Made by a program: the position numbers and the translations under genes. From Megamonas sp. UBA1792 (GTDB lineage Bacteria > Bacillota_C > Negativicutes > Selenomonadales > Selenomonadaceae): a DNA stretch of 6,042 nt. How positions within the stretch are numbered: the stretch's first letter is position 1; the number at the start of each line of letters is the position of its first letter. Location: the NCBI GenBank assembly GCA_002315155.1, contig DCFY01000030.1:1-6042 (forward strand). The letters are read 5' to 3'. The notes below the pieces were generated by a model. It ran no database searches and was not told the DNA's origin. It was given only the letters and a program-made list of their open reading frames with translations. Below, in pieces: positions 1 through 4,834 of this stretch.

Positions 1-495
1 CAGGGAATTTATTTTTGTCGCGGCAATCATGAGCATATGCGGGGGATGGAAGAGATTGAAGCAGCCTTGCAAAAAACAGCAGTGCATGAGCTTGTCAATG
101 AGAATGCTATATTGAAAGCAGGATGTCCGGCACTTTATCTTGTCGGGGTGGAATATCCGATGGAAAGGGAAGAACATGAGAGCCTTTGCCGCAGGTATAC
201 AGCAGAGGCTTTGGAGGAAATCCCGAAAAATTCAATAACGGTTCTTTTGGCACATCATCCTGATTTTATTGATAATGGAGCAGATCATAATGTAAATCTT
301 ATACTTACAGGTCATACGCATGGCGGACAGTTTGGCTTGTTTGGCATACCATTAATGCCAATGTTCAAATATATGCGTGGTATGTATAAAAATGGCAGGT
401 CCTACGGCTATGTGAATCGTGGTGCGGGTAGCTGGTTCCCAATCCGGTTTGGCTGTTCACCGGAAATTGCTTATTTTACATTACGAAAAAAATAA
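1..495 (+). CDS. Metallophosphoesterase, YkuE-like (5'-truncated by window edge)
   Basis: This is the C-terminal 164 residues of a calcineurin-like metallophosphoesterase. The frame is already open at base 1, so the ATG at 37 is internal and not the start. Visible family motifs are GNHE (bases 22-33), the Asn/His metal-site motif; AHHPD (250-264), a further metal-binding His region; and GHTHGGQ (310-330), the C-terminal metal-binding block. The tail after GHTHGGQ (a G-rich stretch, then YGYVNRGAGSW and a PEIAYFTL-like end) is typical of the YkuE branch, usually about 270-290 residues and often membrane-anchored or exported at the N-terminus. The first Asp-x-His and GDxxD motifs lie outside the window. 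These enzymes hydrolyse phosphoesters with a two-metal centre; the substrate cannot be read from sequence. The gene ends with TAA at 493-495 and converges on the exporter gene. Family assignment is firm; substrate is unknown. Confidence 0.93.
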   Translation, partial: QGIYFCRGNHEHMRGMEEIEAALQKTAVHELVNENAILKAGCPALYLVGVEYPMEREEHESLCRRYTAEALEEIPKNSITVLLAHHPDFIDNGADHNVNLILTGHTHGGQFGLFGIPLMPMFKYMRGMYKNGRSYGYVNRGAGSWFPIRFGCSPEIAYFTLRKK

Positions 496-512
496 GGGAG
501 AATTATTTTCCC
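486..512 (-). terminator. Weak candidate terminator of the TauE-family gene
   Basis: Read on the minus strand, GGGAAAA (512-506) can pair with TTCTCCC (502-496) around a TAA loop that is the exporter's own stop codon. A T-rich run (495-486) follows. The stem is three G-C plus A-T pairs with one A-C mismatch on this strand, so it is weak. It overlaps the 3' end of the convergent phosphoesterase gene. No T-run follows it on the plus strand. Confidence 0.35.
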
Positions 513-1282
513 GTTCCCATGAAAATAAGACGTATACCGAGAGCAAAGACGGCACAAGAGAGCAAGGTAAGGATGATTTTGGGCCGTGTGCGCCTTGATA
601 GTTTTGCACCGATTTGGGCGCCGATAATGGCACCAATACCGATACTGATGGCTGGAATCCAGACAATGTGATCAAGGAAAAAATGTGAGATGACACCGAT
701 GAAGGATGAGACAGCAAGCACGAAGTGTGAGGTAGCTGTCGAGACATGTACAGGGAAGCCGAGAACGTAAACCATAAGTGGAACGTGAATCGCGCCACCG
801 CCAATACCGAAGATGCTTGAGAAAAAACCAACGAGCGTGCTGCTCGCAATGCCGATGATTTTGTTGTATTGAAAGGTATTTGGATTAAAGACGATAGCGC
901 ACTCTTTTTTATGGGAGGAGTTCCAATGCATCATAAACGCCATAAGGAGCAGAAAGGTACCAAAAGACAGGTTCAGTGTTTGACCATTGAACCTGTCGGA
1001 GATATAGGAGCCGAAAAAAGCTCCAGGAAGTGTAGCAATGGCAAAAGGAATTGCTGCATTGAAAAAAACACGGCGCTGGCGTATATAGGCAAGTGTGCCG
1101 GAAAGTGCATTGAGAAAGACAATGAAAAGTGAAGTACCGACGATTTGCGGGGCAGTTGTAAAGGTCGATGGTGTCATGAACATGATGAAGAATGGAACAA
1201 GGACGAGGCCGCCGCCGATACCAACAAGTGTGCCGAAGATGCCTACACCTGTACCAAGAAGAAAAAAGAGTAAGAATTCCAT
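503..1282 (-). CDS. TauE/SafE-family membrane exporter
   Basis: This 259-residue integral membrane protein belongs to the TauE/SafE (formerly DUF81) family, which moves small anions such as sulfite or sulfoacetate, or organosulfur compounds, across the inner membrane. It shows the family's internal duplication: GIGGGLVLVP at residues about 21-30 and GIGGGAIHVP at about 159-168 each begin a half of roughly four hydrophobic segments, joined by a polar loop (about 120-140) rich in His, Ser and Lys. The length matches the usual 250-270. I place the start at the ATG at 1282 because AAAGGTGG sits 8 nt upstream. A GTG at 1294 would add four residues but lies inside that ribosome binding site. It is apparently monocistronic, with its own promoter and a terminator upstream separating it from the lipoprotein gene. 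No sulfur-metabolism neighbour is visible, so the substrate is open. Confidence 0.92.
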   Translation of the reverse strand: MEFLLFFLLGTGVGIFGTLVGIGGGLVLVPFFIMFMTPSTFTTAPQIVGTSLFIVFLNALSGTLAYIRQRRVFFNAAIPFAIATLPGAFFGSYISDRFNGQTLNLSFGTFLLLMAFMMHWNSSHKKECAIVFNPNTFQYNKIIGIASSTLVGFFSSIFGIGGGAIHVPLMVYVLGFPVHVSTATSHFVLAVSSFIGVISHFFLDHIVWIPAISIGIGAIIGAQIGAKLSRRTRPKIILTLLSCAVFALGIRLIFMGTGK

Positions 1283-1290
1283 AGAAGAAA

Positions 1291-1298
1291 CCACCTTT
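1291..1298 (-). promoter_or_regulatory. Ribosome binding site deciding the TauE-family start
   Basis: The minus strand reads AAAGGTGG, then 8 nt, then ATG at 1282. The GTG inside this motif is in frame and could be miscalled as the start. Correct Shine-Dalgarno spacing favours the ATG. Confidence 0.75.
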
Positions 1299-1312
1299 AT
1301 TGAAGTACATTT

Positions 1313-1321
1313 ATTATATCA
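1313..1321 (-). promoter_or_regulatory. Extended -10 promoter of the TauE-family gene
   Basis: The minus strand reads TGATATAAT, a perfect TATAAT (1318-1313) preceded by TGn, the extended -10 form. No convincing -35 hexamer lies 16-18 nt upstream, as is common for extended -10 promoters. Transcription would begin near 1306, giving a leader of about 25 nt that just contains the ribosome binding site. Confidence 0.6.
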
Positions 1322-1371
1322 TATTTTCCTAGGTGGTACGGAAGAATCAGCGGTGCAAAGTTTTTTCAAAT

Positions 1372-1415
1372 AAATAAAGAGTGCCACATCCGGGGGGATG
1401 AAGCACTCTTTATTT
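1372..1415 (-). terminator. Strong intrinsic terminator after the lipoprotein gene
   Basis: A 13-bp perfect stem pairs 1372-1384 with 1403-1415 (core AAAGAGTGC / GCACTCTTT). Inside it a second 5-bp stem, CATCC (1387-1391) with GGATG (1396-1400), closes a GGGG tetraloop, with a small CA/AA internal loop between the stems. On the minus strand it starts 14 nt after the lipoprotein stop codon and runs into T-rich sequence. On the plus strand it is followed by TTTTT-type runs (1413-1425), so it could work in both directions, though no plus-strand gene is seen just upstream. Confidence 0.85.
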
Positions 1416-1428
1416 TTACTTTTTTAAA

Positions 1429-1632
1429 TCAGGTGACTTTCGCGATAACGGCACCAACGACAGCACCAACAATAGCAGCTGTATTAACTTCACCCTGCGA
1501 ATGTGAATCTTCTTCGTAGTATGAGCGGTTATGACGTGACGATGCTTCTGTAATACTTGTTGCAGCACAACCAGTAAGCATCATGGCACTCAAAGCAAGA
1601 GCAAAACATTTCTTAGTAAATTTGCTTGGCAT
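1429..1632 (-). CDS. Small lipoprotein with C-terminal glycine-zipper segment
   Basis: This 67-residue precursor has a classic lipoprotein signal: a Lys-rich start (K4, K7, K8), a hydrophobic core (about 9-18) and the lipobox LTGC at 19-22. Signal peptidase II would cleave before Cys22, leaving a mature protein of 46 residues. Ala follows the Cys, so under the E. coli Lol rule it would go to the outer membrane if the cell is diderm. The middle (about 30-48) is polar, rich in Ser, His, Tyr and acidic residues. The end (about 52-65) is an Ala/Val/Gly hydrophobic stretch containing G56-x3-G60, like the glycine zippers of small envelope lipoproteins. GAAAGGAG lies 9 nt before the ATG, supporting the start. 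The gene has its own promoter and a strong terminator, so it is a monocistronic unit. I do not recognise a named family; entericidin-like or SlyB-like roles would be guesses. Confidence 0.85.
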   Translation of the reverse strand: MPSKFTKKCFALALSAMMLTGCAATSITEASSRHNRSYYEEDSHSQGEVNTAAIVGAVVGAVIAKVT

Positions 1633-1658
1633 GTTTATCAGCTCCTTTCAGTTCTTTT

Positions 1659-1667
1659 AGTATAGCA
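1659..1667 (-). promoter_or_regulatory. Extended -10 promoter of the lipoprotein gene
   Basis: The minus strand reads TGCTATACT: a TATACT -10 (1664-1659) with the TGn extension. The position expected for a -35 (about 1682-1687) is only T-rich. Transcription would start near 1652, about 20 nt before the ATG and just ahead of the ribosome binding site. Confidence 0.55.
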
Positions 1668-1695
1668 AGCAAAGATTAAAAGAAAATGTATATTT

Positions 1696-1714
1696 GATTA
1701 GAATTGGATTAGAA
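1696..1714. repeat. Tandem direct repeat GATTAGAA, 11-bp period
   Basis: GATTAGAA occurs at 1696-1703 and again at 1707-1714, one helical turn apart and separated by TTG. For the leftward lipoprotein promoter this places the pair at about -44 to -62, a usual site for an activator binding as a tandem dimer. An operator function is inference. Confidence 0.4.
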
Positions 1715-1797
1715 AATTTTTATTATGCCGCATGATTATGTGAAAAAGGAGTTTATGAATGTGATATAGGCTGTGACAAGTGCTTTAACCGTGAAGT

Positions 1798-1814
1798 ACA
1801 GTGGCAGCAACTGT
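1798..1814. repeat. Small inverted repeat upstream of the HD gene
   Basis: ACAGT (1798-1802) and ACTGT (1810-1814) form an inverted repeat around a 7-nt centre. Two more outer pairs (1795-1796 with 1816-1817) follow a T-T mismatch. It lies about 40 nt upstream of the rightward -10 region. It could be an operator half-site pair or chance. Confidence 0.25.
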
Positions 1815-1854
1815 TCTGGCTTGGAATTGTTATGCAAAGTATTTGTAATCGTAG

Positions 1855-1865
1855 TATAATATAAT
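1855..1865 (+). promoter_or_regulatory. -10 region for the HD-domain gene and possibly glnS
   Basis: Two overlapping perfect TATAAT hexamers lie at 1855-1860 and 1860-1865. No good -35 sits at the matching distance; TTGTTA at 1827-1832 is too far away. Transcription would begin at about 1867-1872, leaving a short leader before the AGGAGG at 1879-1884, which is 5 nt from the ATG at 1890. Confidence 0.5.
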
Positions 1866-1889
1866 TTGTTGGGATTTTAGGAGGTTTTT

Positions 1890-2690
1890 ATGAAAGTACT
1901 ACTTGAACAAATGCATGCTTGGATGCATGATTATATGAAATCATTTTATAATGAAGATAAAGAAATACAAAAAGGAATCCTCATAAAGGAAGAACATACA
2001 GGCTATGTCACGAGAATCAGCCGGGAACTTGCAGAACACTTGGACATGAATGCACATGATTGTATGTTGGCAGAGATGATGGGGCTTTTTCATGATGTTG
2101 GTCGATTTCGTCAGTTTACATTATATAAGACATTTAATGACAGCCTTTCGGCAAATCATGCTTTGCTCGGTATTAAGGTACTGAAGGAACAGTCCTTTAT
2201 TGACGGGCTGAATGAGGAAGACCGTGATCTTTTAATGTTTGCAATTGGTAACCATAATGCAAAGAACATTGAAAATACGACGAATAAGCGGGAACTTCTA
2301 TTTGCCAGATTGCTTCGTGATGCTGACAAGCTCGATATTTACAGGGTGCTGTCACCTTATTTGGAGCCGTCCGATGGTACAGGCTGCAGCCCGGATTTTG
2401 TCCATAAATTCGTCAGGGGTGAGCAATGTGATTATTCACAGATACGGACATTTGATGATCGTAAGCTCGTACGTCTTATGTGGATCTATGATATCAATTT
2501 TGCATGGACGCTTCAGCGGGTGATTGACAGGGGGTATCTTGAGAGAATTGTTGCCTTTTTACCAAAGGACTTGCTTATGAATCAGGGGATAAAGCGCTTG
2601 AAGAAGCATATAGCGGCGAAACTGCAAACGGAGGATGGAGTAAATTTTTCAACAGATAGAGCAGGAGATTTTCAACAAAGGGACGAATAG
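1890..2690 (+). CDS. HD-domain phosphohydrolase
   Basis: This 266-residue soluble protein carries one HD domain, the metal-dependent phosphohydrolase fold. The candidate ligands run in order: H36 (in EEHTGYV), H68-D69 (LFHDVGRF), H90 (NHALLG), H122 (GNHNAKN) and D146 (RDADKLD). The two extra His between the HD pair and the last Asp resemble the binuclear arrangement of HD-GYP and PDE-type members, but no GYP motif is present. After about residue 150 comes a helical domain rich in aromatic and basic residues. The last 20 or so residues look like an unstructured tail. The start is well supported by AGGAGG 5 nt upstream. It lies 51 nt ahead of glnS in the same orientation with no terminator between, so co-transcription is likely. 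Substrates in this superfamily include nucleotides, ppGpp and cyclic dinucleotides; none can be chosen from sequence alone. Confidence 0.9.
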   Translation: MKVLLEQMHAWMHDYMKSFYNEDKEIQKGILIKEEHTGYVTRISRELAEHLDMNAHDCMLAEMMGLFHDVGRFRQFTLYKTFNDSLSANHALLGIKVLKEQSFIDGLNEEDRDLLMFAIGNHNAKNIENTTNKRELLFARLLRDADKLDIYRVLSPYLEPSDGTGCSPDFVHKFVRGEQCDYSQIRTFDDRKLVRLMWIYDINFAWTLQRVIDRGYLERIVAFLPKDLLMNQGIKRLKKHIAAKLQTEDGVNFSTDRAGDFQQRDE

Positions 2691-2741
2691 TAGAGAGTTA
2701 TCATGGCGATTATAGTAATTGTATAGTGGAGGGGTAGAAGA

Positions 2742-4418
2742 ATGACAGAAAATACAGTAGCTGCTTCGAATTTTGTGCAGAATGCAATAGACGAAGACTT
2801 AAAAAATGGAAAATATACAGAGGGAATACACACACGATTTCCGCCGGAACCTAATGGTTATCTTCATATTGGGCATGCAAAATCAATTTGCCTGAATTTT
2901 GGTTTGGCAAAAAAGAATGGCGGGATATGTAATTTGCGTTTCGATGATACAAACCCGACAAAAGAAGATGTTGAATATGTTGACTCTATTCAGGAAGATG
3001 TCAAATGGCTTGGTTTTACTTGGGAGGATCGCAAGTTTTATGCATCAGATTATTTCGATAAGCTGTATGGTTTTGCTGTGGAACTCATCAAGCGTGGTAA
3101 GGCCTATGTCTGTGATCTTACAGCTGAACAGATTCGTGAATACCGTGGCACGCTTACGGAACCGGGAAGTGAAAGCCCGGAAAGAAACCGTAGTGTTGAA
3201 GAAAATCTCGATCTTTTTGCTCGTATGAAAGCAGGAGAGTTTGCTGACGGTAAACGTGTCCTTAGAGCAAAAATTGATATGGCTTCACCGAATATCACGA
3301 TGAGAGATCCTGTCATTTATCGTATTTCTCATACAACGCATCATCGTACAGGCGATGACTGGTGTATCTATCCAATGTATGATTTTGCGCATCCGCTATC
3401 GGATGCTATCGAAGATATTACGCATTCAATCTGTACGCTCGAATTTGAGGATCATCGTCCTCTTTATGACTGGTTGTTGGAATCACTTGGTTTCGATGTG
3501 AATACGCGTCCACGTCAGATTGAATTTGCACGTCTTAATATAACCAATATGGTTATGAGTAAAAGAAAGCTTCGTCAGCTCGTTGAAGGCGGCTATGTGA
3601 GTGGCTGGGATGATCCGCGTATGCCGACGATATCAGGGCTAAGACGCCGTGGTTATACACCGGAATCGATTCGCGATTTCTGTGAACGTATTGGTATTGC
3701 TAAGAGCAACAGTCTGGTAGATGTTGCAATGCTGGAGCATTGTATTCGTGAAGATCTTAATGTAAATGCGGACCGTGTAATGGCGGTTTTGCGTCCGCTT
3801 AAGGTCGTTATTATGAATTATCCGGAAGATAAAACAGAATATTTGTTAGCAGAAAATCACCCCTATAAGGGTGGGCATCGTTTTGTGCCTTTTGCACGTG
3901 AAATTTACATTGAAAAAGATGACTTTATGGAAGAAGCACCAAAAAAATTTTTCCGTTTAAAACCGGGCGGTGAAGTGCGTCTCAAGCATGCATATATCAT
4001 CAAATGTGAGGAGGTCATCAAGGATGCAGCAGGAAATATCACAGAGCTTCACTGTACCTATGACTTGGACTCAAAGACGGGCGGGGCGACAAGCGGACGG
4101 AAGGTCAAGGGAACACTGCACTGGGTTGCAGCAAAAATGGCGCTTAAGGCAGAAGTACGACTCTATGACTATTTACTTGAAACTGGAGAAAATGGTGAAG
4201 AACCGGAGGACTTTATTGCGGCTTTGAGCAAGAATTCAATTGAGGTCATTGACAATGCACTTATTGAACCAAGTGTCGAATGGACAGCGATAGGTACGCA
4301 TTATCAGTTTTTGCGTGAAGGGTATTTCTGTGTAGATAAGGATTCAGTAAGAGATCATCTTGTATTCAATCGTGTCGTTGGACTGCGGGATTCTTGGGCA
4401 AAGGTAAAAAAGGGGTAA
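2742..4418 (+). CDS. glnS: Glutaminyl-tRNA synthetase
   Basis: This 558-residue class I synthetase attaches glutamine to tRNA-Gln in the cytoplasm using ATP. The length matches E. coli GlnRS (about 554). The ATP-binding HIGH motif is at residues 42-45, within the GlnRS-type stretch [32 protein letters not shown] (63-75) follows, and the KMSKS-type loop reads VMSKRKL (271-277). [15 protein letters not shown] (291-305) is also characteristic of GlnRS rather than bacterial GluRS. Residues from about 340 to the end form the beta-barrel anticodon-binding region, ending [21 protein letters not shown] sits 7 nt before the ATG. The 51-nt gap upstream is far too short for a T-box leader, so glnS is probably expressed from the HD-gene promoter or a weak local one (TATAGT sequences at 2711 and 2722). 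The small unknown gene begins 6 nt after its stop. The gene is intact. Confidence 0.98.
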   Translation: MTENTVAASNFVQNAIDEDLKNGKYTEGIHTRFPPEPNGYLHIGHAKSICLNFGLAKKNGGICNLRFDDTNPTKEDVEYVDSIQEDVKWLGFTWEDRKFYASDYFDKLYGFAVELIKRGKAYVCDLTAEQIREYRGTLTEPGSESPERNRSVEENLDLFARMKAGEFADGKRVLRAKIDMASPNITMRDPVIYRISHTTHHRTGDDWCIYPMYDFAHPLSDAIEDITHSICTLEFEDHRPLYDWLLESLGFDVNTRPRQIEFARLNITNMVMSKRKLRQLVEGGYVSGWDDPRMPTISGLRRRGYTPESIRDFCERIGIAKSNSLVDVAMLEHCIREDLNVNADRVMAVLRPLKVVIMNYPEDKTEYLLAENHPYKGGHRFVPFAREIYIEKDDFMEEAPKKFFRLKPGGEVRLKHAYIIKCEEVIKDAAGNITELHCTYDLDSKTGGATSGRKVKGTLHWVAAKMALKAEVRLYDYLLETGENGEEPEDFIAALSKNSIEVIDNALIEPSVEWTAIGTHYQFLREGYFCVDKDSVRDHLVFNRVVGLRDSWAKVKKG

Positions 4419-4424
4419 ATTGGC

Positions 4425-4742
4425 ATGGCAAAGATACCAAAAGATTTAGCAGATAAAGATATGTTTAAAGATTATAAGGAAGATAAAACGGTTGAGTCAA
4501 TATTTCTTGATTCGGAGGAGAAAATAGATAAGCAGCCAAGACCGAAAAAACGTTTCGAGCGAGAAGAATTGCAGCTTGCTTATTTGACACCAGTACTACA
4601 GGAAAAACTGGGAAAGGCACTTCTTGATTTGAAGATGGTTCTTTATAAAGAAGGTATTGTTGATTATGATATAAAAGTAAAGCGCGATGGACAGCAAATT
4701 GTTCTCTTACCGATTGAGTATAAGAAAAAAGTGCAAAAATAA
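4425..4742 (+). CDS. Unrecognised 105-residue protein downstream of glnS
   Basis: I do not recognise this family. The protein is soluble, with no signal peptide or membrane segment, and highly charged (about 24 Lys/Arg against 21 Asp/Glu). Residues 1-45 are polar and probably disordered, ending in a basic patch (QPRPKKRFER, 37-46). Residues about 45-76 look like an amphipathic helix or helical pair. Residues about 80-99 read as two beta strands (YDIKVKRDG, QQIVLLPIEY) joined by a turn, followed by a Lys-rich end. The ATG lies 6 nt after the glnS stop, and the ribosome binding site (AAAAAAGGGG, 4406-4415, 9 nt spacing) is inside the last glnS codons, so translational coupling is likely. Its position suggests co-expression with glnS. 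A nucleic-acid or tRNA-related role is conceivable from the basic character, but that is speculation. Confidence 0.8.
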   Translation: MAKIPKDLADKDMFKDYKEDKTVESIFLDSEEKIDKQPRPKKRFEREELQLAYLTPVLQEKLGKALLDLKMVLYKEGIVDYDIKVKRDGQQIVLLPIEYKKKVQK

Positions 4743-4763
4743 CAGCATAAGATTGACAGTAAA

Positions 4764-4787
4764 GCTATATGTGGCCTTGTTTTTTTA
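4764..4787 (+). terminator. Possible weak terminator after the 105-residue gene
   Basis: A T-rich run (TTGTTTTTTT, 4777-4786) begins 35 nt after the stop codon at 4740-4742. The only hairpin I can draw just before it is short: AAGC with GCCTT, one base bulged. The T-run is convincing; the stem is not, so read-through into the permease gene remains possible. Confidence 0.25.
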
Positions 4788-4834
4788 TAGATGGTATGCA
4801 AAAGTAAACCTTACATAAGAAAGAAGTGAACATT

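Noticed and set aside
481..849. Open frame of 122 codons on the minus strand overlapping the exporter
   Set aside because: Same strand but a different frame from the TauE-family gene. Its low-complexity Ser/Leu/Val product and lack of a ribosome binding site mark it as a shadow.
1331..1341. AGGTGGTACGG resembling part of a T-box motif, followed by a terminator on the plus strand
   Set aside because: It does not match the TGGNACC core. The upstream region is exporter coding sequence on the other strand, and no plus-strand gene follows.
869..1373. Plus-strand and second-frame minus-strand open frames across the exporter gene
   Set aside because: Their products have no recognisable features, and the TauE-family frame explains the region fully, including its duplicated GIGGG motifs.
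1743..1769. Good ribosome binding site (AAAAAGGAG) followed by ATG and a stop after four codons, like a leader peptide
   Set aside because: It lies upstream of the likely start of transcription for the HD gene, and no attenuator hairpin follows. Most likely chance in AT-rich DNA.
1736..1867. Cys-rich open frame of about 44 codons on the plus strand (contains CDIGCDKC) upstream of the HD gene
   Set aside because: It has no ATG, GTG or TTG start before its late internal Met, no ribosome binding site in the right place, and it runs through the promoter region. Probably chance; a homologue search on the translation would settle it.
1911..1929. ATGCATG repeated 12 bp apart at the start of the HD gene
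   Set aside because: It simply encodes two Met-His pairs in MHAWMHD. Too short to be a repeat element.
2239..4227. Alternative open frames inside the HD gene and glnS on both strands
   Set aside because: They lie wholly within genes with firm family motifs and have no ribosome binding sites or homology-like features.
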